Shown here: positions 55,840 to 64,000 of the stretch, piece after piece
Position numbering within the stretch: the first letter of the stretch is position 1
Layout: the number at the start of each line of letters is the position of its first letter
Origin: Myxococcales bacterium
GTDB taxonomy: Bacteria; Myxococcota_A; Polyangia; Nannocystales; Nannocystaceae
Length of the DNA stretch: 64,000 nt
Reading direction: 5' to 3'
Assembly: GCA_020633335.1 (NCBI GenBank)
Contig: JACKDU010000007.1
Location: forward strand, 246,001 to 310,000
Program-made: the position numbers and the translations under genes
The notes under the pieces: model-generated
What the model saw: only the letters and a program-made list of their open reading frames with translations
The model's database searches: none
What the model was told of the DNA's origin: nothing

Positions 55840-56616
55840 ATGTCCCGCCTCAGGCCCATACGCGGACGCCGCTCGCGTCACCTCCGCGCCCAGCAGCAGG
55901 CGGGCGCGGGCTACGACGATCGCTTCGTCGATGAGCCGCAGGCGCGGCGCCCCGTCGGTCCGGACGTCGGCTGGGACCGCTCGGCGCCGGCGCCGGTCGA
56001 CGTCGGCTACCGCGATGACGGCTCCAACTCGCCGCTCCAGCCCCAGATCCTCAGCCTCCTCGCCGATCCGCGGGTCGACGCGATCACCGTCGACGCGGCC
56101 GCGCGGGCGCTCGCCTGCCCCCGCGCCGACGTCGAGACGGTGATCGAGGCGATGCGGGCGGCCGGCACCCTGGTGGCGATCCCCGGGCCGATCCCCCGCT
56201 ACGCCGTGCCTCTTGAGGTCAAGGAGGACCTCGAGCGCGAGTTTATCGAGGCCGCCGACGAGCTCGGCGAGCACGCCCTCCTCGCCCGGATCAGCAACGA
56301 GACGGCGCTCGCTACCTTCGACGACGAGGAGCCCCGCCTGCCGGCGACCGCTGGCCTCCTCAGCCTCTTCCTCCCGGGCACCGGCCAGCTCCTCAACGGC
56401 GACATCGGCCGGGCCTCGCTGGTCTTCGCGGTCTGGAGCATCGCCTGGATCGTCCCCCAGCTCTCGCCGGTGTGGACCTTCGTCTGCCTCTACGCCGGCG
56501 CCGAGGCCTTCTTCACCGCGAAGATCCGGAGCATGGAGCGGAAGATGGCCGCCGAGGCCCAGGCCGGCGGCGGCGCGGCCCCGCCGAAGAAGCTCCCCTC
56601 GCCGCGGATGACCTGA
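55840..56616 (+). CDS. Membrane protein with winged-helix-like middle and TM2-like C-terminus
   Basis: 258 aa. The N-terminus is Arg-rich, then comes a helical middle domain (PQILSLLADPRVDAITVDAAARALACPRADVETVIEAMRAAGTLVAIPGPIPRYAVP) with a winged-helix-like pattern. A region with two membrane helices follows (GLLSLFLPGTGQLLNGDIGRASLVFAVWSIAWIVPQLSPVWTFVCLYAGAEAFF), like DUF5683/TM2 proteins. A DNA- or protein-reading module coupled to the membrane is a guess. ATG 55840 was chosen; a TATTGT box (55807-55812) lies upstream. Confidence 0.65.
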   Translation: MSRLRPIRGRRSRHLRAQQQAGAGYDDRFVDEPQARRPVGPDVGWDRSAPAPVDVGYRDDGSNSPLQPQILSLLADPRVDAITVDAAARALACPRADVETVIEAMRAAGTLVAIPGPIPRYAVPLEVKEDLEREFIEAADELGEHALLARISNETALATFDDEEPRLPATAGLLSLFLPGTGQLLNGDIGRASLVFAVWSIAWIVPQLSPVWTFVCLYAGAEAFFTAKIRSMERKMAAEAQAGGGAAPPKKLPSPRMT

Positions 56617-56624
56617 GCGATCGA

Positions 56625-56644
56625 GGACTTGTCCGAAGGGACAG
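56625..56644. repeat. TGTCC-gaag-GGACA mini-hairpin between convergent genes
   Basis: Perfect 5-bp TGTCC/GGACA arms inside a GGACTTGTCC...GGGACAGATC stretch, just past the stop of the membrane gene (56616) and facing the HTTM gene stop (56684). It shares a GATCTGTCCC decamer with the copy at 12458. Confidence 0.55.
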
Positions 56645-56683
56645 ATCGTTCTGATCGGCCGATCGCCGTCGAGCGTCGCGGCG

Positions 56684-59335
56684 CTACTCGCCGGCCCGCG
56701 TCGCCGCGTCCTTGTTCTCGCGGTCGAGCTCTCGCCAGCGCCAGCCGAAGGCGACGAGCACGGCGATCACCCCGAGCGGGATCCACGGGAAGCGGTCGGG
56801 GTCGCGGCCGCGCTCGCGGAGCTGCTCGCTCTTCTGCTCCCACTTCTTCCAGCGCTCCTTGTGCCAGAGCTTGTGGGGTCGATCGGCGGGGAGCGGCGGC
56901 AGGCCGTGGCGGGCGCGGATCTCGTCGGGGAGCTGGCCGAGCGGCTCGTCGACGCAGATCGCGGTGTAGACCACCTTCTCCTGGTGGGTCTTCGCGTAGC
57001 GCTCCTCGGGGACGTAGGGGCCCTTCTCGGCGACCTCCTCGGGGGTCGGGATCGAGTACCAGACCTTGACGAGCTCGACCTTCTTCGGCTCCTGGCCGCC
57101 GTGCGCCAGCGCCCAGTCGCGGCAGACCCAGCGGGCGTGCCACTTCTGATACCAGGAGCCCTGGCCCCCCTCGGCGCCGACCACCCGGCGGTTGATCTTC
57201 CGCTGCCGGGTGTACCAGAGCCAGGGGATCGGCTTCTGATCCGGGTGGTAGACGTCGGTGTTGAGGTCGTAGACCTTGCCGTCGACGTCGGTCACCAGGA
57301 CCTTCATGAAGAGGTTGGAGCGCGGCGGGTTGGGGGCGAACATCTTCCACCCCTGGCTCGTCTGGGTGGTCCGCAGCCACCACTTGAAGGGCTCGTTCGC
57401 CTTGGTCCGCCAGGTCGAGAGCGAGTCCTTCTCGGGGAGGAGCCAGATCGCCACGCCGACCGTCTGGTAGAGGGCGATCGCTCCGGCGAGGTAGCGGCCG
57501 CCGGGGCCGTAGGCCCAGGGCCGGCGGGGCTTGCCGGTGAAGGGGTCGATCCGCGAGAGCTGCTCGCGGCCGTGGCGGCGGGCCTGGAGGTAGCCGACGA
57601 TCGCCAGGCCGACGGCGATCCCGACCCCGGTGAAGGCCCAGTGGATCCCGGGCTTCTCGATCGTCTTGCCGGCCTCGTCGATCGCCTCCCGCGGGAGCGC
57701 GAGGAAGACCCCGCCGACCGCCGCGCCGATCCCCGCGAGGAGGGCCCAGGGCGGGAGCGCGGCCGCGTCGCGGTGGAGGTGGGGGAGGGTGCGGTCCTCG
57801 GCCGGGGTGATCGGCGCCTCGTCGCGGACGTGCTTCGGGATCCCCGGGACCCCGAGGCGAGCGAGGCGGATCCCGAGCTGCCGGAGGACGTGGGCGATCT
57901 CGCTGCCGTTGAGGAAGGCGATGTAGGTCGACACCGTCGCCGGCGTGAACCAGCCGATGTTCATCATCACCATCAGGTGCGAGTGGAAGATCACCCCGAG
58001 GCCGAGCCAGAGGCGGCGGCCCATCAGCCAGGTGCAGGCGGTGTCGAGGCTCAGCCAGCTCGGGAAGCGGACCCCGAGGACCCGCTTGCCCGAGAGGAGG
58101 CGCCAGAGCACGCCGATCACCGCCATGCCGCCGAGCCAGGAGACGGCGAAGAGGCGCATCACCTCCTCGAGGCGCATCACCCCCGGCGGCGGCTTCGCCG
58201 GCCAGTGGACCGGGAAGGCGACCAGGACGACCTCCATCACCAGGAGGCCGAAGGCGATCCAGAGGAGGCGGTGGGCCCAGGCCTGCCAGCCGACGAGGGG
58301 CGGGATCTTCTCGCGCCGGTGGAAGCGGATCACCAGCCCGAGGATCACCACCGGGAAGCAGGCCTCCCAGTAGTGGGTGATCCAGGTCGAGAGGCGGAAG
58401 AGGTTGGTGCCGAAGAGCGCCGAGAGCTGCTGGGGCTCGAAGCGGTAGAAGTGGTCGAGGTTGAGGGCGTAGTACATCGCGTCGCCCTTGGCCCAGACCG
58501 GCCCGTTCTTGACCACGCCCGTGTAGCAGTAGAGGGCGGCGGTCTGCAGGATCATCAGCATCCGCGGCCACGCCGGGATCAGGCGGTAGATCGCCTCGAG
58601 CCCCCTCGGGTGCTCCTTCGAGGGGGCGACCCCGGCCCCGTCGCCCGGTCCGCCGCGCTCGCTCAGCCGCCCCTCGCGGCGGAGGCGGCGGCAGCGTAGC
58701 CAGTTGTCGACGCTGTAGGCCGCGCCGCAGCGCGAGAGGCAGAGGTAGAAGAGGAAGCAGCGGTAGACGTTCTCGGTCCCCTCCCAGAACACCTGATTTC
58801 GCAGGATGATCGAGTGGAAGAGGAGGAGCGTCAGCCACTTCGCGTAGCGGGTCTTGTAGCCGACGATGAAGGCGACGCAGGCGAGCTGAAACGCGCCCCA
58901 GTGGATCCACCAGGCGGTCGGCGAGTCCCAGAAGAAGAGGAGCGAGTACTTCGGCCCCTTGAGGAACTGGACGAAGCCGCCCCAGCCGAAGAAGCCGTAG
59001 GGGTCATCGGCCCGCAGGCCGTCGCCGAAGCCCTCGAATTGCGAGGCGGCGAAGACCTGGCGGGCGATGTCGGTCGCGAACATCCCCTCGTCGGTGAAGA
59101 GGTAGGTGAAGAGCTCCCAGAGGCCGTTGATGTTGGCCAGGGTCACCAGGCCGAAGGCGATCCGAAAGAGCCCGACCGAGCGCGGGTCCTCGGCCCGGAG
59201 CCAGAAGCGGCGCCAGGTCTCGCGGTGGAGGACGCAGATCAGTGCGAAGGCCGTCGCCGCGGCCAGCATGAGCCAGCCGATGGTCGGCGAGAGGGCGATC
59301 GCCTCGGCGTTCGGGATCGGGTCGGCGAGCGCCAT
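56684..59335 (-). CDS. Large HTTM-domain membrane protein, copy 1
   Basis: 883 aa with 12 or more membrane helices. The N-terminal HTTM domain (vitamin K carboxylase-like family) includes RNQVFWEGTENVYRCFLFYLCLSRCGAAYSVDNWLR and CYTGVVKNGPVWAKGDAMYYALNLDHFYRF. The C-terminal region carries TSQGWKMFAPNPPRSNLFMKVLVTDVDGKVYDLNTDVYHPDQ and SWYQKWHARWVCRDWA. HTTM proteins include SdpB, needed for a killing factor in Bacillus, and the vitamin K-dependent gamma-carboxylases; the role of this large myxobacterial form is unknown. It starts 16 nt after its paralogue's stop, so the two are one operon. Confidence 0.85.
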   Translation of the reverse strand: MALADPIPNAEAIALSPTIGWLMLAAATAFALICVLHRETWRRFWLRAEDPRSVGLFRIAFGLVTLANINGLWELFTYLFTDEGMFATDIARQVFAASQFEGFGDGLRADDPYGFFGWGGFVQFLKGPKYSLLFFWDSPTAWWIHWGAFQLACVAFIVGYKTRYAKWLTLLLFHSIILRNQVFWEGTENVYRCFLFYLCLSRCGAAYSVDNWLRCRRLRREGRLSERGGPGDGAGVAPSKEHPRGLEAIYRLIPAWPRMLMILQTAALYCYTGVVKNGPVWAKGDAMYYALNLDHFYRFEPQQLSALFGTNLFRLSTWITHYWEACFPVVILGLVIRFHRREKIPPLVGWQAWAHRLLWIAFGLLVMEVVLVAFPVHWPAKPPPGVMRLEEVMRLFAVSWLGGMAVIGVLWRLLSGKRVLGVRFPSWLSLDTACTWLMGRRLWLGLGVIFHSHLMVMMNIGWFTPATVSTYIAFLNGSEIAHVLRQLGIRLARLGVPGIPKHVRDEAPITPAEDRTLPHLHRDAAALPPWALLAGIGAAVGGVFLALPREAIDEAGKTIEKPGIHWAFTGVGIAVGLAIVGYLQARRHGREQLSRIDPFTGKPRRPWAYGPGGRYLAGAIALYQTVGVAIWLLPEKDSLSTWRTKANEPFKWWLRTTQTSQGWKMFAPNPPRSNLFMKVLVTDVDGKVYDLNTDVYHPDQKPIPWLWYTRQRKINRRVVGAEGGQGSWYQKWHARWVCRDWALAHGGQEPKKVELVKVWYSIPTPEEVAEKGPYVPEERYAKTHQEKVVYTAICVDEPLGQLPDEIRARHGLPPLPADRPHKLWHKERWKKWEQKSEQLRERGRDPDRFPWIPLGVIAVLVAFGWRWRELDRENKDAATRAGE

Positions 59336-59351
59336 TTCCTGGCTGCGGCGG

Positions 59352-62165
59352 CTACTCGCCGGCGGGCTGGGCCTTGATCTTCCGCTGCTCGGCCTTCGCC
59401 TTGTTCATCGTCCGCTTGACCTTCTCGATCGACGGCTTGGTGATCCCGCGGGGCTCGTGGCGGCGGTCCCACTTCTTCTTGCGGTCCTTGATCCAGGGCT
59501 TGAACTCGTCCTCGGCGATCAGCGGGAGGCCGTGGCGCTCGCGGATGTAGTTGGGGACCTGGGAGTTGATCCCGCTCTTGCAGGTCTCGGTGTACTGCCG
59601 GTACTCGGAGCCCGCCTGGACGTTGAGGATCTCGGGGACGTACCAGCCCTTGCGGCGGACCTCCTCGGGGCTCGGGATCCGGTACGAGATCTTGAAGAGC
59701 TCGACCATCTTCGGCGGGGTGCCGTTGTGGGCCATCGCCCAGCTCCGGCAGAGGTAGCGGGCGTACCACTTCTGGTACCAGTCGCCCTTGCCCGACTCGC
59801 CGCCGATGATCCGGCGGTTCATCTTCCGCATGCGGTCGTTCCAGACCCACGGGATCGGCTTGCGCTCGGGGGCGTAGACGTCCGTGCGCATGTCCCACTT
59901 CTCGCCGCTCTGGTCGACGACGACCGCCCGCATGAAGACGTTATGCCGCGGCGGATTGGGCGCGAACATGCCCCACCCCTGATCGGTCGAGGTCAGGAGG
60001 AGCCACTCGCGGAAGACCCCCTTGGCCTCGTGGCGCCAGTGGAGGCAGTCCTTGTCGGGCATCAGCCAGACGGCGACCGCGGTGATGTGCCAGACCAGCA
60101 TCCCGCCGATGATCACGCGGCCGAAGGGGCCGTAGGCCCAGGGCGCGCGGACGTGATCGGTGTGCGGGTCGGTGAGCGGCAGCGCCGGCGCGGCCGGGAC
60201 GTCGGTGGCCGTGAAGGTGAAGCCGAGGCGCGCGAGCGCCTTGTCGAGGGCCGGCGAGAGGCGCCGGAGGAGCATCGTCCCGGCGACGACCACGAGGAGG
60301 GCGGCGCGGATCGCCGTCCAGCGCTCGCCATCGCGCGAGAAGAGCCACATGAGGCCGCCTAGCGCCGCCAGGAGGCCGACCATCCGCAGCACAAAGAGCG
60401 GGCTGCGGCGGTGCCCCTGGCCGTAGGCGTAGACGAGCAGGATCCCGGCGATGGTCAGGCAGGTCCAGCCGAAGTGGATGTCGGCGTAGGCGTGGAGCGG
60501 GATGCCGACGACGGCGACGCCGAGGAGGGCGAGCATCAGCCACTCGGGGAGCGCCCGCGAGTCGCGGATGTGGTGGGGGAGGGAGCGGTCCTCGGCGGGC
60601 AGCGGCGGCTCGCCGCGGCGCACGCCCTCGGGGATCCCCGGGACCCACTTCGGCAGGCGCTTGCCGATGAAGCGGAGGACCCGACCGGGCTCGTCGCTGT
60701 GGAAGTACACGAGGTAGGTCGAGACCATGATCGGCGGGAACATGCCGATGTTCATCATCACGTTCAGGTTCCCGTGGAACATCGCGCCCAGGGTGAGCCA
60801 GGTGCGGCGGCCGAGGAACCAGCGGCAGAACCACTCGCGGTCGAGGGTGAACTTGTGGCCCTTGATCGTGACCGAGCGCGGGCGGTGGCCGAGGCGCCAC
60901 CAGAGGACGCCGATCGCCGAGATCAGGACCATCCAGGCGGCCGCGAAGGCGATCTGGAACTCGGCGGTCGAGAGCTGGAAGGCCATCCCCGGGACGTAGT
61001 GGACCGGCATGGCGATCAGCGCCGTGGTCATCGCGCCGATCCCGAGGAAGAGCCAGCACGCGCGGACCACCCAGAGGCGCCAGCCGGTGAGCGGCGCGAG
61101 GCGCTCGCGCATCGCCCAGCGGGCGATCACGCCGAAGACCAGGACCGGGAAGAGGGCCTCCCACCAGTGGGTGATCCAGGTCGCCAGCCGGAACATCGAC
61201 GTCCCCACCCCCGCGGAGAGCTCCTGGGGGTAGAAGCGGTAGAAGTGGTCCATGTTGAGCGCGTAGTAGAGCGCGTCACCCTTGGCCCAGACCGCGCCGT
61301 TCTTGACCACGCCGGTGTAGCAGTAGAGGGCGCCGAGGTTGAGGACGGCGAGCCAGCGCGGCCACGCGGGGATCAGGCGGTAGACCGCCTGGAGGCCCTT
61401 GGGGTGCGCGTCCGAGGGGGCCACGCCGGCGCCTCCGCCGGGGCCGTCGCGCTCGCTGAGGAGGCCCTGCTTGCGGAGCTTTCGGGTGCGCAGCCAGTTG
61501 TCGACGCTGTAGGCGTGGCCCGAGCGGGCGGCGACCAGGTAGATGAAGAAGACCCGGTAGACGAGCTCGGTCCCCTCCCAGAAGAGCTGGTTGCGGAGGA
61601 AGAAGGAGTTCATCAGCAGGAAGCTGAGGAGCCCCATCAGCCGCGTCCGCCAGCCGACCATGAAGAGGATGGTGATGACGTGGAAGAGCCCCCACTGGAT
61701 CCAGAACGCCTGCGGCGTGTCCCAGAGGAAGAGGAGCGAGTACTTGTGGCCCTTGAGGTTGAGGAGGATCGCGTGGATGTCGAAGAAGCCCCTGGGGTCG
61801 TCGCCGATCCCGTCGCCGTAGCCCGCGAACTGGTTGGCCGCGAAGACCTGCTGGGCGACATCCGTGAAGAAGATGCCCTCGTCCGTGAAGAGCATCTCGA
61901 AGTACTCCCAGAGGTCATTGATGTTGCAGATGACCAGGAAGGCGAAGACGATCCGGAAGAAGGCGATCGGCCGCGGGTCCTCCATCGTCAGCCAGAGGCG
62001 GCGCCAGCGCTCGCTCTGGACGATGAACATGACGAACACGCAAACCGCGCAGAAGACCATCGCCCAGCCGACGGAGGGCGCGAGTGCGATCGCGTCCTCG
62101 TTCGGGATCCGGTCCTCCGAGAGGAAAGAGAATGCAGAAAATGCGGCCGCAGCGAGCCCCAACAT
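59352..62165 (-). CDS. Large HTTM-domain membrane protein, copy 2
   Basis: 937 aa, paralogous to copy 1 along its whole length (matching blocks: FFLRNQLFWEGTE, CYTGVVKNGAVWAKGDALYYALNMDHFYRF, DQGWGMFAPNPPRHNVFM, DWYQKWYARYLCRSWA). The N-terminal HTTM domain starts near residue 40 and the protein ends in a charged tail (RGITKPSIEKVKRTMNKAKAEQRKIKAQPAGE) absent from copy 1. ATG 62165 was chosen; an extension to 62261 runs through the TTGCGC-rich promoter region. A tandem duplication with later divergence is the simplest history. Function unknown. Confidence 0.85.
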   Translation of the reverse strand: MLGLAAAAFSAFSFLSEDRIPNEDAIALAPSVGWAMVFCAVCVFVMFIVQSERWRRLWLTMEDPRPIAFFRIVFAFLVICNINDLWEYFEMLFTDEGIFFTDVAQQVFAANQFAGYGDGIGDDPRGFFDIHAILLNLKGHKYSLLFLWDTPQAFWIQWGLFHVITILFMVGWRTRLMGLLSFLLMNSFFLRNQLFWEGTELVYRVFFIYLVAARSGHAYSVDNWLRTRKLRKQGLLSERDGPGGGAGVAPSDAHPKGLQAVYRLIPAWPRWLAVLNLGALYCYTGVVKNGAVWAKGDALYYALNMDHFYRFYPQELSAGVGTSMFRLATWITHWWEALFPVLVFGVIARWAMRERLAPLTGWRLWVVRACWLFLGIGAMTTALIAMPVHYVPGMAFQLSTAEFQIAFAAAWMVLISAIGVLWWRLGHRPRSVTIKGHKFTLDREWFCRWFLGRRTWLTLGAMFHGNLNVMMNIGMFPPIMVSTYLVYFHSDEPGRVLRFIGKRLPKWVPGIPEGVRRGEPPLPAEDRSLPHHIRDSRALPEWLMLALLGVAVVGIPLHAYADIHFGWTCLTIAGILLVYAYGQGHRRSPLFVLRMVGLLAALGGLMWLFSRDGERWTAIRAALLVVVAGTMLLRRLSPALDKALARLGFTFTATDVPAAPALPLTDPHTDHVRAPWAYGPFGRVIIGGMLVWHITAVAVWLMPDKDCLHWRHEAKGVFREWLLLTSTDQGWGMFAPNPPRHNVFMRAVVVDQSGEKWDMRTDVYAPERKPIPWVWNDRMRKMNRRIIGGESGKGDWYQKWYARYLCRSWAMAHNGTPPKMVELFKISYRIPSPEEVRRKGWYVPEILNVQAGSEYRQYTETCKSGINSQVPNYIRERHGLPLIAEDEFKPWIKDRKKKWDRRHEPRGITKPSIEKVKRTMNKAKAEQRKIKAQPAGE

Positions 62166-62194
62166 AGGGAGCGAGTGTCGGAAACGGCGAAATC

Positions 62195-62280
62195 GGGCGC
62201 AAGCGCAAAGCGCCCTGGCGCCTGGGATTTGCCGCACTTTGCGCACGCAAAAGTTGCCCAAAATTGCGCTTGCCGCGCAA
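62195..62280. promoter_or_regulatory. Array of TTGCGC/GCGCAA inverted repeats between speD and HTTM genes
   Basis: Elements: GGGCGC...GCGCCC (62195-62215), TTGCGCACGCAA (62239-62250) and TTGCGC-5 nt-GCGCAA (62264-62280), in an intergenic region unusually rich in A/T. It lies upstream of both the minus-strand HTTM operon and the plus-strand speD, so a regulator bound here could control both. Confidence 0.5.
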
Positions 62281-62371
62281 GGTCTCCTGACGTCACCGGA
62301 GGCTCCAGAGGTCCGCGCTGGGTGGGCGGCTTGACGGACTCGCGCCTCGGCGGCGACCCTCCCCCCTCGCC

Positions 62372-63142
62372 ATGTCGCTGCTCCGCGATGATGTCCGGCT
62401 TTCCGGGTTCAACAACCTGACGAAGGTCGTCAGCTTCAACCTCTACGACTTCTTCGTCGCTCGCACCGAGCGCGAGCGTCTGGGCTATGTCGCGTGGATT
62501 GACGAGCAGTTCTCGGCCGCGCGGATCACCGGAATTCTGCGCGAAATCGCCAGGATCATCGACGCCGAGGTGCTCTCGGTCTCGGATCAGGACTACGAGC
62601 CGCACGGCGCGAGCTCGCTGGTGCTGATGAGCGATCTCGGGCACGGCAAGCTCAAGCACTCGACCAACAGCAGCGTCGCCGCACACCTGACCAAGAGTCA
62701 CCTCTGCGCCCATACCTACCCCGACTGGACCGATCCCAAGGGGATCTGCTCCTTCCGGGTCGACATCGACATCGCCACCTGCGGGACGATCGTCCCGCTC
62801 CGCGCGCTCGACTACATGTTCGAGAGCTTCGAGAACGACGTGGTGATCATCGACTACGTGGTCCGCGGCTTCACCCGCGACGCCGAGGGCAAGCGGGTCT
62901 ACATGGACCACGTGGTCCGGTCGATCCAGGACTTCATCAGCCCGGAGATCCTCGCCAACTACCACTGCGAGGACCTGGTGCTGCAGAACGAGAACATCTG
63001 GCAGACCAAGATGATCCGCACCCGCCTCGACCCCGGCGAGTACTTCAACGCGGACCTCGACCCGACCGCGCCCGAGAACCGGGCGGCGCTCGAGGATGTC
63101 CGGCGGGAGATGGTCGGGATCTTCTACGGCTGGCCGGGCTAG
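62372..63142 (+). CDS. speD: S-adenosylmethionine decarboxylase proenzyme (SpeD, class 1A)
   Basis: 256 aa, matching E. coli SpeD in length. Marks: SGFNNLTKVVSFNLYDFF, YVAWIDEQFSAARITGIL, DYEPHGASSLVLMS, the self-cleavage site HLTKSHLCAHTYPD with Ser109 becoming the pyruvoyl group, SFRVDIDIATCGTIVPLRALDY, VVRGFTRDAEG and ENIWQTKM. It makes decarboxylated AdoMet for spermidine. The enterobacterial class 1A form is uncommon outside proteobacteria. A TTGACG at 62331-62336 gives a start near the ATG. The stop shares CTAG with the convergent transporter stop. Confidence 0.94.
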   Translation: MSLLRDDVRLSGFNNLTKVVSFNLYDFFVARTERERLGYVAWIDEQFSAARITGILREIARIIDAEVLSVSDQDYEPHGASSLVLMSDLGHGKLKHSTNSSVAAHLTKSHLCAHTYPDWTDPKGICSFRVDIDIATCGTIVPLRALDYMFESFENDVVIIDYVVRGFTRDAEGKRVYMDHVVRSIQDFISPEILANYHCEDLVLQNENIWQTKMIRTRLDPGEYFNADLDPTAPENRAALEDVRREMVGIFYGWPG

Positions 63143-64000
63143 GGCTGGCCGGGCTGAGGTCGCGCGCGCTGGAGGAGCGCGCCGGCGACGACCATCAGAC
63201 CGGCGCCCGCGAGGGCGCCGACGCCGGCCGGCGCCCGCCAGAGCCAGGCGTCGAGGGCGACGCTCGCCGGGATCCCGGCGTAGGCGATCATCGCCACCCG
63301 GGCGGCCTGCTCGCGGTGGTAGGCCCTGGTCATAAGGACCTGTCCTAAAGTTCCAAAGCCGACGAGGCCGACGAGGGCCGGGAGGTCGGCGAGCTCGAGG
63401 TCGTGGGGCGCGCCCTCGGCGAGGCCCCAGGCGAGGCCGGCGAGCGAGGCGTGGAGGGTGAAGTGGAAGACGACCCGCTCGGCGGGCTCGCTCGCGGCGG
63501 CGACGCGGACGCTGAGGTGGGCGAAGGCGGAGAAGAGCGCCGAGCTCGCGGAGAGGAGCGCCGGGAGGAGCGGCGGCGCGAAGGCGGCGGCGTCCGGGTG
63601 GATCACCAGGGCGGCGCCGCTGAGGGCGAGGGCGAGGGCGGCCAGGGTCACCGCCCGGAGGGGCTCGCGGAGGGCGAGGGGGGCGAGGAGGGCGACGAAG
63701 ACCGGCTGCAGGAGGAAGAGGACGGTGTGCTGGACGAGCGTGAGCGCCCGCACCGCGAAGAAGTTGGTCGCCATCGACGCGATCCCGAAGGCCGAGCGCA
63801 GGGCGATCACGCCGACGCGGGCCGGTCGGAGGGGGATCTTCCGCCGTCGCAGGCCCCACCATAAGAAAGGAAGGGCGGGGGCGCTGCGGTAGAAGATGAT
63901 CTCCGAGGTGGCGAAGCCGTCGTCGCGGAGGAGCTTGACCGCCGCCTGCATCGCCGTGAAGGCGATGGTCGCGCCGAGCATCAGGAGGAGGCCGCTCGAG
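63139..64000 (-). CDS. EamA/DMT family transporter, N-terminus beyond window
   Basis: At least 286 aa, open to the window end. Ten membrane helices in two EamA repeats: SGLLLMLGATIAFTAMQAAVKLL at the N-side, then FAVRALTLVQHTVLFLLQPVFVALLAPLALRE and LVGLVGFGTLGQVLMTRAYHREQAARVAMIAYAGIPASVALDAWLW. ATG 63981 is in frame, but six further codons (including SGLLL) precede it, so the true start is probably past the edge. It is a second transporter of this family, unrelated in position to the one at 22.6 kb. Confidence 0.8.
   Translation of the reverse strand, partial: SSGLLLMLGATIAFTAMQAAVKLLRDDGFATSEIIFYRSAPALPFLWWGLRRRKIPLRPARVGVIALRSAFGIASMATNFFAVRALTLVQHTVLFLLQPVFVALLAPLALREPLRAVTLAALALALSGAALVIHPDAAAFAPPLLPALLSASSALFSAFAHLSVRVAAASEPAERVVFHFTLHASLAGLAWGLAEGAPHDLELADLPALVGLVGFGTLGQVLMTRAYHREQAARVAMIAYAGIPASVALDAWLWRAPAGVGALAGAGLMVVAGALLQRARPQPGQP
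63334..63350. repeat. AAGGACCTGTCCTAAAG mini-repeat inside the DMT transporter gene
   Basis: Shares AGGACCTGTCC with the copy at 1021-1037. In the coding frame it supplies TTA, GGA and CTT codons within GTLGQVLMTRA. Confidence 0.5.

Noticed and set aside
62166..62261. N-terminal extension of the second HTTM protein
   Set aside because: Runs through the TTGCGC-rich regulatory region and adds Cys/Arg-rich residues not found in the paralogue.

Overview
The window is about 70% GC and reads as a chromosomal segment of a myxobacterium (Myxococcota), most likely on the Nannocystineae side. Three things point there. There are many lipoproteins whose lipobox is followed by long Ala/Ser/Thr/Gly/Pro or acidic linkers, one of them with an NPAFD-like sequence after the lipid cysteine. 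There is a squalene/oxidosqualene-cyclase-type enzyme next to a squalene-epoxidase-like flavoprotein. The dense housekeeping genes are strongly GC3-biased. This taxonomic call is inference; no 16S rRNA gene is present. I see no phage, insertion sequence, CRISPR array or other large mobile element.

Layout. 1-5.3 kb (minus strand): an outer-membrane barrel protein, a secreted FMN-binding-fold-like protein, a propeller-like lipoprotein and the start of a membrane protein that leaves the window. 5.3-12.5 kb: a DUF3347 (copper-type) lipoprotein, an alpha/beta hydrolase, a TPR-like protein, tRNA-Ser(UGA) with its terminator, an outer-membrane protein, a MATE exporter, a TlpA-like thioredoxin lipoprotein and a YkgJ-type cysteine-cluster protein. 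12.5-16.2 kb: the dnaG-rpoD operon. 16.4-22.1 kb (plus strand): a small helical protein, a CPBP protease, a HAD phosphatase, nadC, birA and a class V PLP enzyme. 22-29 kb: a DMT transporter, an S9 peptidase lipoprotein, a GT2 enzyme, a two-part envelope protein and greB. 29-36 kb: a beta-helix acyltransferase-like protein, class I lysyl-tRNA synthetase, a sterol-desaturase-family protein, PhzF and RidA. 36-46 kb: lipoproteins, speA, ettA, an LRR protein, a DUF2914 protein and an SGNH hydrolase. 46-50 kb: a DUF2147 protein, an RluA pseudouridine synthase and dapD. 50-54 kb: an FAD monooxygenase with a triterpene-cyclase-like gene. 54-64 kb: lipoproteins, two giant tandem HTTM-domain membrane proteins, speD and a second DMT transporter cut by the window end.

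Much of the content is core metabolism: replication/transcription, NAD, biotin attachment, lysine/diaminopimelate, and polyamines (speA plus speD would feed spermidine synthesis). Around it lies envelope and lipoprotein biology. The oxygenase-cyclase pair, possibly with the desaturase-family gene 17 kb away, suggests a sterol or other cyclic triterpenoid route.

Three genome-scale patterns stand out. (1) A dispersed mini-hairpin family built on TGTCC...GGACA occurs at a dozen or more places, both between genes and inside reading frames, where it brings in codons rare in this genome. (2) Extended -10 boxes (TGnTAnnnT) sit so close to start codons that many mRNAs should be leaderless or nearly so; these boxes were used here to choose several starts. 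(3) Several of these promoters share TTGnCG 19 nt upstream of the -10. I see most promise for follow-up in the repeat family, the promoter architecture and the oxygenase/cyclase pair.
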